Below are positions 24,801 to 32,622 of a stretch of 32,985 nucleotides of DNA, piece after piece (position 1 is the stretch's first letter; each line of letters opens with the position of its first letter). Made by a program: the position numbers and the translations under genes. The notes below the pieces were generated by a model. The model had not been told where the DNA came from. It searched no databases and was given only the letters and a program-made list of their open reading frames with translations. This DNA is from Streptomonospora alba (GTDB lineage Bacteria; Actinomycetota; Actinomycetes; Streptosporangiales; Streptosporangiaceae), in contig NZ_JROO01000041.1 in the NCBI RefSeq assembly GCF_000826685.1, positions 1 to 32,985 on the forward strand, written 5' to 3'.

Positions 24801-24817
24801 GTTGTGCAGTACACAAC
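24801..24817. promoter_or_regulatory. Operator-like dyad upstream of the sugar ABC operon
   Basis: GTTGTG (24801-24806), CAGTA, CACAAC (24812-24817) is a perfect 6-bp dyad in the 297-base divergent region. TATAGA at 24887-24892 is a possible -10 of the operon downstream of it. The operon encodes an IclR regulator, which is the natural candidate to bind here (inference). Confidence 0.5.
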
Positions 24818-24951
24818 CTTGGCCCGCGTCCCTTCAGCCCGACCCTGCCTCCTGCCTAAGTTCTGGTGGTCAGCGGTCCGGTCCGGTATAGACCGCTCGC
24901 ATCCCACGGGATGCATCCGCCCGCCGCCCGCCCCCAGGCGAAGGAGTTGCC

Positions 24952-26250
24952 ATGCGTTACCGCCGCCCGATCCGCGCCGGCGCCCTGCTCGGGCTCGCCG
25001 TACTGCTGGCCGCGTGCGCCCCGGCCCAGACCGACAGCGCCGAGTCCGGCGCGGACAGCATGGAGGGCACGCTGCGCGTCTGGCTGTTCTCCGAGGTCGA
25101 CCAGGAACCCAAGGAGAAGGTGGTCGACGAGGCCGTCGCCGAGTTCGAGGCCGCCCACGAGGACGTCACCGTCGAGGTCCAGTACATCCCCGTGGACTCC
25201 CGCGCCGAGCGGTTCCAGGGCGCGTTCAACGATCCCTCCTCGGCCCCCGACGTCGCCGAGTACGGCAACACCGACCTGGCCGGCTACGTCGAGGCCGGCG
25301 GCTTCGCCGACATCTCCGACGAGCTCGCCGAGTGGAAGCCCTACGACCGGATCTCCGACGACGTCGCCGCCACCGCCCGGGTGGACGGCGGCACCTACGG
25401 CGTGCCCTGGTTCCTGGGAGTGCGGGCCCTGTTCTACCGCACCGACGTCTTCGCCGACCTGGGCATCGACACCCCGCAGACCCTCGACGAGGTCGTCGAG
25501 GCCGGGCGGACGGTACGCGAGGAGAAGCCGGACATGCTCGGCCTCTCCAGCGGCGGCGCCTACACCTACGGCTTCCTGCCCTTCGTCTGGGCCCACGGCG
25601 GCGACATCGCCGAGAAGAAGCAGGGCTCCTACACCGCCGCCGTCGACTCGCCCGAGTCCAAGGCCGGTTTGGAGCTGTACTCCCAGGTGCTCTCCGAGGA
25701 TGTCTGCCCGCCGCAGACCTGCGCCCAGATGACCGGCAACGAGAGCGTGCAGAACTTCATCGCCGGCAAGGCCGCCATGACCATCGGCGGCAACTTCAAC
25801 CTCAACGCCGTGGACGCCTCCGAGGTCGCCGAGGACACCGCCGTCATCCCGCTGCCGGGCACCGAGCCCGGCTCCGTCGCTCCCGCCTTCGCCGGGGGCA
25901 ACAACCTCGGAGTGCTCGCCGGAACCGACCACCGCACCCTGTCGGTGGAGTTCACGCAGCTGCTCGCCGGCAAGAAGTACCAGCAGCGGATGTATGAGGC
26001 GATGGGCAACCTGCCCACGCTCGGCGACGTGCAAAGCGACGCGGCCGCCGCCGACGAGGAGATCGGTCCCTTCGTCGAGACGCTGGAGTCGGGGACCCGC
26101 TTCGTTCCCGTCACCGGCGCCTGGGCCGCCATCGACGCCGAAGGCGTCCTGCCCACCATGGTCCAGCGGGTCTCCTCCGGCGACGCGTCGGTCGACGCGG
26201 CCGCCGCCGAGGCGGCGGATTCGCTCGACGAGTCCTTCGGCGGGGAGTGA
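24952..26250 (+). CDS. Sugar ABC transporter substrate-binding lipoprotein
   Basis: A 432-residue extracellular binding protein of the carbohydrate uptake CUT1 type. The signal peptide ends in a lipobox LLAAC with Cys22 as the lipidated residue. The mature protein has the family start GTLRVWLFSEVDQEPKEKVV, then VAEFEAAHEDVTVEVQYIP, APDVAEYGNTDLAGY and YGVPWFLGVRALFYRTDVF, and AAMTIGGNFNL toward the C-terminal lobe. ATG 24952 has AAGGAG at 24941-24946. Two permeases follow directly. The sugar is not clear; an oligosaccharide or amino sugar would be usual for the class. Confidence 0.93.
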   Translation: MRYRRPIRAGALLGLAVLLAACAPAQTDSAESGADSMEGTLRVWLFSEVDQEPKEKVVDEAVAEFEAAHEDVTVEVQYIPVDSRAERFQGAFNDPSSAPDVAEYGNTDLAGYVEAGGFADISDELAEWKPYDRISDDVAATARVDGGTYGVPWFLGVRALFYRTDVFADLGIDTPQTLDEVVEAGRTVREEKPDMLGLSSGGAYTYGFLPFVWAHGGDIAEKKQGSYTAAVDSPESKAGLELYSQVLSEDVCPPQTCAQMTGNESVQNFIAGKAAMTIGGNFNLNAVDASEVAEDTAVIPLPGTEPGSVAPAFAGGNNLGVLAGTDHRTLSVEFTQLLAGKKYQQRMYEAMGNLPTLGDVQSDAAAADEEIGPFVETLESGTRFVPVTGAWAAIDAEGVLPTMVQRVSSGDASVDAAAAEAADSLDESFGGE

Positions 26251-26259
26251 CAGGACCGC

Positions 26260-27210
26260 ATGGCCACCCCCGCACCGCCGCTCCGCGTGGCCGGGCGAGC
26301 CCTCGCCCGGCTGCGCCGGAGCGGCCGCCTGGAGCCCTGGGTGTACCTGGCCCCCGCGCTGGTCGTGCTCGGGGCGCTGCTGGCCTACCCGCTCTACCAG
26401 CTCGTCCTGGTCTCCTTCTACGACTACCGCCAGCCCCAGGTCACCGGAGCCGAACCGCTGCGGTTCAGCGGCTGGGCCAACTACCGCACCCTGCTGGCGG
26501 ACCCCCAGTTCTGGGAGGTGCTGGGCAACACCGTCGTGTTCGCGGGCGCCTGCGTAACGGGCACCCTCGCCGTCGGCGGGTGCCTGGCGGTGCTGGCCAC
26601 GCGGCTGTCGGCGTGGGTGCGCACCCTGCTGTTCCTCGCCGCGCTGGGCGCGTGGGCCACCCCCGCGGTCACCGGCAGCGCGGTCTGGCTGTTCCTGTTC
26701 GACCCCTCGCTGGGGCCGGTCAACCAGGCGCTGGCCGGACTCGGCATGACCGGTTTCGAAGGCCACTCCTGGACCTACACCAAGTGGTCGGCGTTCGGGC
26801 TGGTCCTCAGCCAGGTGGTGTGGTGCTCGTTCCCGTTCGTCATGGTCACGCTCTACGCCGGAATCCGCTCGATCCCCGGCGAGGTGATCGAGGCGGCGCG
26901 GCTCGACGGCGCCTCGACCGGCCGCATCGCGCTCAGCGTCATGCTGCCGATGCTGCGCCCGGCGATGGTGATCGTGACGATCCAATCGATCATCTGGGAC
27001 TTCAAGATCTTCACGCAGATCTACATCATGACCGGTGGCGGCGGCATCGCCGGGCAGAACCTCGTGCTGAACGTCTACGCCTACCAGCAGGCGTTCGCCT
27101 CGGGGCAGTACGGACTGGGATCGGCGATCGGCGTGGTCACCACCGCGCTGCTGCTGGCGATCTCCCTCGTCTATCTGCGCGTGCTGCGCCGCCAAGGGGA
27201 GGTGCTGTGA
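26260..27210 (+). CDS. Sugar ABC transporter permease, MalF-like
   Basis: A 316-residue membrane protein with six predicted helices, the first at LEPWVYLAPALVVLGALLAYPLY. The EAA loop that docks the ATPase reads GEVIEAARLDGASTGRIALS (about 207-226), followed by MLPMLRPAMVIVTIQSIIW. ATG 26260 lies nine bases after the binding-protein stop, with AGGA just before it. It pairs with the next permease to form the channel. The operon has no ATP-binding subunit, as is common in actinomycetes, where one MsiK-type ATPase serves several sugar transporters. Confidence 0.94.
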   Translation: MATPAPPLRVAGRALARLRRSGRLEPWVYLAPALVVLGALLAYPLYQLVLVSFYDYRQPQVTGAEPLRFSGWANYRTLLADPQFWEVLGNTVVFAGACVTGTLAVGGCLAVLATRLSAWVRTLLFLAALGAWATPAVTGSAVWLFLFDPSLGPVNQALAGLGMTGFEGHSWTYTKWSAFGLVLSQVVWCSFPFVMVTLYAGIRSIPGEVIEAARLDGASTGRIALSVMLPMLRPAMVIVTIQSIIWDFKIFTQIYIMTGGGGIAGQNLVLNVYAYQQAFASGQYGLGSAIGVVTTALLLAISLVYLRVLRRQGEVL

Positions 27211-28046
27211 TGCTCCGCCGACTGCGTACCGACGCCGCGGGACTGGCGATCGCGCTGGTGGTGGCCTTCCCGCTGTACTGGATGGCGCTATCGGCGCTCA
27301 AACCCCGCGCCGACCTGGAAGCCGGGGATCCGGCGCCGTTCACCCTGGCGCCCACCCTGGACTCCTTCCGCCGGGTCCTGCTGGTGGAGGACTTCGGCCG
27401 CTATCTGCTCAACAGCCTCGGCGTGGCCGCCGCTGTGGTGGTGTTCTCGACGCTGTGCGCCTTCCTGGCCGCCGTCGCACTGACCCGCTACAGGTTCCGC
27501 TCCCGCGCTACGCTGCTGATCATGGTGCTCATCGCGCAGATGGTGCCGGTCGAGGCGCTGACGATCCCGCTGTTCTTCCTCATGCGCGGCATCGGGGAGT
27601 CGGTGCCGCAGTTGGGACTCAACCACCTGGGGTCGCTCGTGCTCGTCCACACCGCCTTCGCGACGCCGCTGGCGATCTGGATGCTGCGCGGCTTCGTCGC
27701 TGCGGTGCCCCGCGAGCTGGAGGAGGCGTCCTGGCTGGACGGGGCGAGCAGCTTCACGTTCGTGCGCCGGGTGCTGTTCCCGCTGACCGCGCCGGGCGTG
27801 GTGGCCACGAGCATCTTCGCGTTCATCATGACCTGGAACGACTTCCTGTTCGCGACCACCTTCATCATCTCCGCGCAGGAGAACCAGACCCTGCCCGTGG
27901 CGCTGCTGTCCTTCTTCCGTCCCGACGAGAACGACTGGGGCGCCATCATGGCGGGCTCGGTTCTGATGACGCTGCCCGTGCTGGTGTTCTTCCTGTTCGT
28001 GCAGCGCCGCCTGGCCTCGGGTCTGGGAGGTGCGGTCAAAGGTTGA
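27210..28046 (+). CDS. Sugar ABC transporter permease, MalG-like
   Basis: A 278-residue permease with six predicted helices, the first at AGLAIALVVAFPLYWMALSAL. The family N-terminal FKP-like motif is LSALKPRADLEAG. The EAA loop is PRELEEASWLDGASSFTFVR with VLFPLTAPGVVATSIFAFI after it. ATG 27210 overlaps the stop of the first permease by one base; GTG 27207 immediately before is also possible. AGGGGAGG at 27195-27202 serves either. Its own stop overlaps the IclR start (TTGA), so transporter and regulator are co-translated. Confidence 0.94.
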   Translation: MLRRLRTDAAGLAIALVVAFPLYWMALSALKPRADLEAGDPAPFTLAPTLDSFRRVLLVEDFGRYLLNSLGVAAAVVVFSTLCAFLAAVALTRYRFRSRATLLIMVLIAQMVPVEALTIPLFFLMRGIGESVPQLGLNHLGSLVLVHTAFATPLAIWMLRGFVAAVPRELEEASWLDGASSFTFVRRVLFPLTAPGVVATSIFAFIMTWNDFLFATTFIISAQENQTLPVALLSFFRPDENDWGAIMAGSVLMTLPVLVFFLFVQRRLASGLGGAVKG

Positions 28047-28843
28047 ACGCCGATACTGCGCCCAGGCGCAACGCCTCGGTGTCCCTGCGCCGCGCGCTGG
28101 CGATCGTGGAGTTCGTCCGCACACTCCCGGCCGGCAGCGGCGGCGCCACCCTGACCCAGCTCGCCGAAGCCGTGGGCATCAACAAGAGCTCGGTCCTGCG
28201 CCTGGCCACCCCGCTGATGGAGGCGGGGCTGCTGCACCGCGACAGCGCGAGCGGCCGGTTCCGCCTGGGCGCGGGCGCCCTCGCCCTGTGGCAGGCGTAC
28301 CTGGACCAGCTGGACCTGCGGTCGGTGGCGTCCGACCACCTGCGCGGGCTGATGCGCCGCACCGGCCACACCTGCCACCTGGTGCTGCTCGACGGCCACG
28401 ACGTCGTCTACGCGGACAAGGTGGAGAACACCACGACGGTGCGGATGGCCTCGCGCATCGGCGCCCGGATGCCCGCCTACCGCACGGCGGTGGGCAAGGC
28501 GATCCTGGCGTTCTCCCCGGCGGACCTGGTCGCCGACGTGCTCGCCGAGGGGATGCCCTCGGCGACCGAGCACACGATCACCGACCCCGTGCTCTTCCAC
28601 GAAGAGCTGCGGCGGGTGCGCGGGCGCGGCTACGCCATCGACGACCGCGAGAACGAGCCCGAGGTCCGGTGCGTGGCCGCGCCGGTCTTCGACCACAACC
28701 GCGACCCGATCGCCGCGATCAGCGTCTCGGCCCTGGTCAGCCGGCTGCCGCCGACACGGGTGCGTGACCTCGGCCCCCAGGTGGCCGAGGTCGCCACCCG
28801 CGTCTCCGCCCAGCTGGGTGCATCCGCGATTCAGCCGGAGTAG
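28043..28843 (+). CDS. IclR-family transcriptional regulator
   Basis: A 266-residue regulator. The N-terminal winged HTH (about 12-75) has SLRRALAIVEFVRTL, LTQLAEAVGINKSSVLRLATPLMEAGLL and the wing FRLGAG. The C-terminal effector domain has HTCHLVLLDGHDVVYADKVE, RMPAYRTAVGKAILAF, RGRGYAIDDRENEPEVRCVAAPVFD and AAISVSAL, all standard IclR features. TTG 28043 overlaps the permease stop; GTG 28079 is the alternative, but would leave almost nothing before the first helix. Being the last gene of the operon, it probably controls sugar uptake, perhaps through the dyad at 24801. Confidence 0.93.
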   Translation: MNADTAPRRNASVSLRRALAIVEFVRTLPAGSGGATLTQLAEAVGINKSSVLRLATPLMEAGLLHRDSASGRFRLGAGALALWQAYLDQLDLRSVASDHLRGLMRRTGHTCHLVLLDGHDVVYADKVENTTTVRMASRIGARMPAYRTAVGKAILAFSPADLVADVLAEGMPSATEHTITDPVLFHEELRRVRGRGYAIDDRENEPEVRCVAAPVFDHNRDPIAAISVSALVSRLPPTRVRDLGPQVAEVATRVSAQLGASAIQPE

Positions 28844-28959
28844 GCCGCTCGACGTGCCGACCGGCGGCCGGAGGCCGGAGGCGGCGGACGAAGCCGGTTC
28901 GCCCCCTTCGGCCACCGCCGGATTCGACGACGGGTGCAAGATCGGCGCGGTATGCGCGC

Positions 28960-28965
28960 TAGCTT
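28960..28965 (+). promoter_or_regulatory. Possible -10 element for a leaderless epimerase message
   Basis: TAGCTT (28960-28965) fits the TANNNT pattern of actinobacterial -10 sites and lies so that transcription would begin at or next to ATG 28973. No good Shine-Dalgarno precedes that ATG, which agrees with a leaderless start. No clear -35 is seen. Confidence 0.3.
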
Positions 28966-28972
28966 CATGGGC

Positions 28973-30031
28973 ATGCGCATCCTCGTCACCGGCGGAGCCG
29001 GGTTCATCGGGTCACATGTCGTCGCCGCGCTCGGCAGCGCCGGGCACGAGCCGGTCGTGCTGGATACGCGGCCGCCGCAGGAGCGGATCGGCGAAGGAGG
29101 GGCCGCCGAGCGGATCACCGGCGACGTCCGCGACGCCGCGGGGGTGGAGGCGGCGCTGCGCGGCGTCGACGCCGTGTGCCACCAGGCCGCGATGGTGGGG
29201 CTGTCCGTGGACTTCGACGACGCCCCCGCCTATGTCGGCGTGAACGACCTGGGCACCGCCGTGCTGCTGGCGGCGATGGCGCGCGCCGGGGTCGGCGACC
29301 TGGTCCTGGCGGGATCGATGGTGGTCTACGGCGAAGGACGCTACACCTGCCCCGACCACGGTGACGTCAGCCCCGGGCCGCGTCGGCCCGCCGACCTGGA
29401 CGCGGGACGGTTCGAGCCGCCGTGCCCGGTGTGCGGCGCGGCCCTGGAGCCCGGACTGGTGGCCGAGGACGCCCCGGCCGATCCGCGCAACGTCTACGCC
29501 GCCACCAAACTCGCCCAGGAGCATCTCGCCTCCGCCTGGGCCCGATCGACGGGCGGGCGCGCGATCTCGCTGCGCTACCACAACGTTTACGGCCCCGGCA
29601 TGCCCCGTGACACCCCCTACGCCGGTGTGGCCTCCTTCTTCCGGTCGGCACTGGCGCGCGGCGAGGCGCCCGCGGTCTTCGAGGACGGGCGGCAGCGGCG
29701 CGACTTCGTGCACGTGCGCGACGTCGCCGGCGCCAACACCGCCTCGCTCGAAGCCGTCGCCGAACGCGAGGGCGGCACCCTGAGGGCCTACAACGTCGGC
29801 AGCGGTACCCCGCACACCGTCGGGGAGATGGCCGAGGAACTGGCCCGGGCCCACGGCGGGCCGTCGCCCCGCGTCACGGGCGAGTACCGCCTCGGCGACG
29901 TCCGCCACATCACGGCCTCCTCCCGGCGGCTGATGGAGGAGTCGGGTTGGCGCCCCCGGGTGGGCTTCGCCGAGGGGATGACCGAGTTCGCCGCGGCGCC
30001 GCTGCGCGGCGCTTCCGCCTCCGCCGGCTGA
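28973..30031 (+). CDS. NAD-dependent sugar epimerase/dehydratase with zinc-finger-like insertion
   Basis: An extended short-chain dehydrogenase of 352 residues acting on a nucleotide sugar. The Rossmann motif is GGAGFIGSH (7-15), with Ser115 in LAGSMVVYGEG and the catalytic pair Tyr175-xxx-Lys179 in NVYAATKLAQEH. Then SLRYHNVYGPGMP and RDFVHVRDVAGAN follow as in UDP-glucose epimerase relatives. Between 126 and 154 is an insertion with Cys126-xx-His129 and Cys151-xx-Cys154, which looks like a zinc site. ATGs at 28952 and 28967 and a GTG at 28934 are in frame; ATG 28973 puts the first strand in the usual place. It opens the glycan-type gene group that follows. Confidence 0.9.
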   Translation: MRILVTGGAGFIGSHVVAALGSAGHEPVVLDTRPPQERIGEGGAAERITGDVRDAAGVEAALRGVDAVCHQAAMVGLSVDFDDAPAYVGVNDLGTAVLLAAMARAGVGDLVLAGSMVVYGEGRYTCPDHGDVSPGPRRPADLDAGRFEPPCPVCGAALEPGLVAEDAPADPRNVYAATKLAQEHLASAWARSTGGRAISLRYHNVYGPGMPRDTPYAGVASFFRSALARGEAPAVFEDGRQRRDFVHVRDVAGANTASLEAVAEREGGTLRAYNVGSGTPHTVGEMAEELARAHGGPSPRVTGEYRLGDVRHITASSRRLMEESGWRPRVGFAEGMTEFAAAPLRGASASAG

Positions 30032-30201
30032 CCTGGCCCCGCCCGCCTGCGTCCACTCGCCACCGCCTCCGCGCCCGCGCCGAGCGAAAAACCCGGCCGA
30101 GCCGGGTCGCCCCGCTGCCGTCGGCTCCGAACAAACGGGTGTGGATTCGGGGCGCTACCACGGCGCCTCGGGGGTATTGGAGAACGAAGAGTGAACGAAC
30201 G

Positions 30202-30220
30202 CTGACTCTTGGTGAGTCAG
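30202..30220. promoter_or_regulatory. Operator-like dyad before the GT2 operon
   Basis: CTGACTC (30202-30208), TTGGT, GAGTCAG (30214-30220) form a perfect 7-bp dyad in the 278-base gap before the glycosyltransferase. AT content rises around it. It could be a regulator site or a short hairpin in the leader. The rest of the gap shows nothing recognisable. Confidence 0.45.
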
Positions 30221-30309
30221 TAGGCGATGGGGCGAGCGCCGGCGGGGTCGGCCACCGGCACGGTAGCGCCGCACGGGCGCGCCCCGCCGCAACCGGCGCA
30301 GGAGGTGCC

Positions 30310-31083
30310 ATGGACGAAGACGAGCCGCGGGGCGGCCCGGAGGCGGAGTCGGTGTCGGATGCGGCGGCGGGGGGCGACGGCACCGGGCACGGACCCCCGT
30401 CGGCCGAGGTGGTGCTGCCCTGCCTGGACGAGGCCCAGGCCCTGCCGTGGGTGCTGGGGCGCATACCCGCCGGATGGCGGGCGATCGTCGTCGACAACGG
30501 GTCCACCGACGGCTCCGCCGAGATCGCGGCGCAACTGGGCGCGCGTGTCGTCACCGAGCCCCGTCGCGGTTTCGGCGCGGCCTGCCACACGGGTCTGTGC
30601 GCGGCCGCTGCGGAGTTCGTCTGCTTCTGCGACTGCGACGGCTCCCTGGACCCCGCGCTGCTGCCGCCCATGGTCGCGTCGGTGCGCAGCGGCGCCGCCG
30701 ACCTGGTGGTGGGCCGCCGTCGGCCCACCACCGGCGGAGCCTGGCCCGTGCACGCGCGCGCGGGCAACGCGGCGGTGGTGCGGATGCTGCGGCGGCGCAC
30801 CGGGGTGCGCTTGGGCGACATCGGCCCGATGCGCGCCGCGCGCCGTATCGGGCTCCTCGATCTCGGCCTCACCGACCGGCGCTCGGGCTACCCGCTGCAG
30901 ATGGTGGTGCGCGCCGCCGACGCGGGCTGGCGCATCGCCGAGGTCGACGTCCCCTACGTCGCTCGTAGCGGGCGCTCCAAGGTCACCGGTACCTGGCGGG
31001 GAACCTGGACGGCCGTGCGCGACATGCGGGCGGTGCTTCGCGGCCCGCAGATTTCGGCCGGTCCGATCGGGGAGGCCCGGTGA
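30310..31083 (+). CDS. Glycosyltransferase family 2, polyprenyl-phosphate sugar synthase-like
   Basis: A 257-residue GT-A enzyme without membrane helices. It has an acidic disordered head of about 30 residues, then VVLPCLDEAQALPWVL, IVVDNGSTDGSAEIAA, the GFGAACHTG turn and the metal-binding Asp108-Cys-Asp110 in CFCDCDGSLDP. The C-terminal part RRSGYPLQMVVRAADAGWRIAEVDVPYVARSG is typical of the dolichyl/polyprenyl-phosphate mannose-type branch. AGGAGGT at 30300-30306 supports ATG 30310. Its stop overlaps the next start (GTGA). It would make a lipid-linked sugar donor (inference). Confidence 0.9.
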   Translation: MDEDEPRGGPEAESVSDAAAGGDGTGHGPPSAEVVLPCLDEAQALPWVLGRIPAGWRAIVVDNGSTDGSAEIAAQLGARVVTEPRRGFGAACHTGLCAAAAEFVCFCDCDGSLDPALLPPMVASVRSGAADLVVGRRRPTTGGAWPVHARAGNAAVVRMLRRRTGVRLGDIGPMRAARRIGLLDLGLTDRRSGYPLQMVVRAADAGWRIAEVDVPYVARSGRSKVTGTWRGTWTAVRDMRAVLRGPQISAGPIGEAR

Positions 31084-31823
31084 CGGGCGGCGACGGCCGC
31101 GAGGGCCTCACCGCGGAACCGGACACGCGACCCCCGGGGTCTCCGCACCGCGCCGCCGTGCCGCGCCCGCCCGTGCACGGCACCCCCGCAGGCCCGACGA
31201 CTCTGCTGGTCATCGCCAAGGAGCCGGTGCCGGGCCGGGTCAAGACACGGTTGGAACCCGCGTGCACCGCGCAGGAGGCCGCAGACCTCGCGGCAGCGGC
31301 GCTGGCCGACACGCTGGAGGCGGTGCTGGCCGCACCGGCCCGCCGCAGGGTGCTGGTGCTCAGCGGCGTCCCGGGGCCGTGGCTGCCCGAGCGCGGGTTC
31401 GAAGTCGTCGCGCAGGCCGACGGCGGCCTGGACGAGCGGCTCGCCGCGGCCTTCGCCGCCTGCTCGGGACCCACACTGCTGATCGGCATGGACACCCCGC
31501 AGGTGACCCCGGCCGTGCTGTGGCCGGCGCTGGCCGAGGACGCCTGGCAGGACGCCGACGCGTGGTTCGGCCCGGCCGAGGACGGCGGGTTCTGGGCGCT
31601 GGGCATGTCCGATCCCGACCCGCGCCTGCTGCGCGGCGTGCCGATGTCGACCGACCGCACCGGCGCGATCCAGCGCGAGCGCCTGGTGCGGGCTGGCCTG
31701 CGGGTACGCGACCTGCCGGTGCTGGTCGACGCCGACACCCCGGCGGCCGCCGCCCGTGTCGCCCGGGCGGCCCCCGCCGGCCGCTTCGCCGCGGCCTGGC
31801 GGCGCCGCGTCGGAGACGCCTGA
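31080..31823 (+). CDS. TIGR04282/DUF2064 family glycosyltransferase-like protein
   Basis: A 247-residue protein with the GT-A-like fold related to CofC nucleotidyltransferases. The first 40 residues are Pro-rich and disordered. The family signature AKEPVPGRVKTRL is at 46-58. Then come DGGLDERLAAAFAACSGPTLLIGMDTP, with the Asp that binds metal, and PAEDGGFWALGM. GTG 31080 overlaps the preceding stop and has GGGGAGG at 31070-31076. Family members sit beside GT2 enzymes in many genomes; their exact reaction is not settled. The downstream methyltransferase overlaps its stop. Confidence 0.88.
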   Translation: MTGGDGREGLTAEPDTRPPGSPHRAAVPRPPVHGTPAGPTTLLVIAKEPVPGRVKTRLEPACTAQEAADLAAAALADTLEAVLAAPARRRVLVLSGVPGPWLPERGFEVVAQADGGLDERLAAAFAACSGPTLLIGMDTPQVTPAVLWPALAEDAWQDADAWFGPAEDGGFWALGMSDPDPRLLRGVPMSTDRTGAIQRERLVRAGLRVRDLPVLVDADTPAAAARVARAAPAGRFAAAWRRRVGDA

Positions 31824-32491
31824 TGGCGGGCGTCGACGCGGCGCAGGCTTCGGCCGCCGTCGGCACCGCCGACCCCTACTCCCGTGCGCTCGGCACGGGT
31901 CGCGGGCCGCTGTTCCTGCGCTGCGAGGACGGACGCGTGCTGCCGTTGGAGATCGAGCGCTGGTGCGCCGGCCCCGACGCCGCGGACACCGCCGTACTGC
32001 TGCGCTGCCGGGGCACGGTCCTCGACGTCGGCTGCGGCCCGGGTCGGATCGTCGCCGCCCTGGCCGGGAGCGGGCACCGGGCGCTGGGCGTGGACGTACA
32101 CCCCGACGCGGTGCGGCGCACCCGCGCCGCCGGCGGCCGGGCTCTGTGCCGCAGCGTGTTCGACAGGCTGCCCGGCGAGGGCGGCTGGGGCACGGCGCTG
32201 CTACTGGATGGCAACATCGGCATCGGCGGCGCTCCCGAGCGGCTGCTCGCGCGCCTGGCCGAGGTCGTGGACCCGCGCGGCCTGCTGCTGGTGGAGGTGG
32301 CGAGCGAGGACGTCGACGAACGGATGGCGGTGCACGTCTGCGACGGCCGGGGCCGGTGCAGCGCTCCGTTCCTGTGGGCGCGCGCCGGCGTGAGCGCTCT
32401 CACCGCCGCGGCCGCGAATACACGATGGGAGGTGACCGAGACGTGGAACTCGGGAAGCAGGGCGTTCGCCGCCTTGCGCAGAGCGGGATGA
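31823..32491 (+). CDS. Class I SAM-dependent methyltransferase
   Basis: A 222-residue methyltransferase. The SAM-binding motif I is VLDVGCGPG (66-74), followed by ALGVDVHPDAVRRTRAAGG with the acidic ribose-binding Asp, then DRLPGEGGWGTALLLDGNIGIGG and PRGLLLVEVASEDVDERMAV. The N-terminal 50 residues (DPYSRALGTGRGPLFLRCEDG) are shared with relatives in similar gene groups. ATG 31823 overlaps the DUF2064 stop by one base (TGATG), so it is co-translated. The substrate is unknown; a sugar or lipid-linked sugar fits the neighbours. Confidence 0.88.
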   Translation: MAGVDAAQASAAVGTADPYSRALGTGRGPLFLRCEDGRVLPLEIERWCAGPDAADTAVLLRCRGTVLDVGCGPGRIVAALAGSGHRALGVDVHPDAVRRTRAAGGRALCRSVFDRLPGEGGWGTALLLDGNIGIGGAPERLLARLAEVVDPRGLLLVEVASEDVDERMAVHVCDGRGRCSAPFLWARAGVSALTAAAANTRWEVTETWNSGSRAFAALRRAG

Positions 32492-32622
32492 GCGGGGACG
32501 AGCACAGCGGTGCGGTGCCGGACGGCGCGCCGCTGGAGGCCGACCCCGGCCGGGGCCGGGGGCGCTCCCCGGCGGCGGACCGATGCGGGGCGGGACCGAC
32601 GCCTGGGTGGTGCCGTGAGTAG
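32488..32622 (+). CDS. Possible 44-residue coupled small ORF
   Basis: ATG 32488 overlaps the methyltransferase stop as ATGA and the frame runs to TAG 32620-32622, overlapping the GTG of the membrane protein. The product is Gly/Asp/Pro/Arg-rich without a motif. It may be chance, or the true N-terminus of the membrane protein if a frameshift lies near 32600. It is kept only because its overlaps continue the pattern of this operon. Confidence 0.2.
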   Translation: MSGDEHSGAVPDGAPLEADPGRGRGRSPAADRCGAGPTPGWCRE

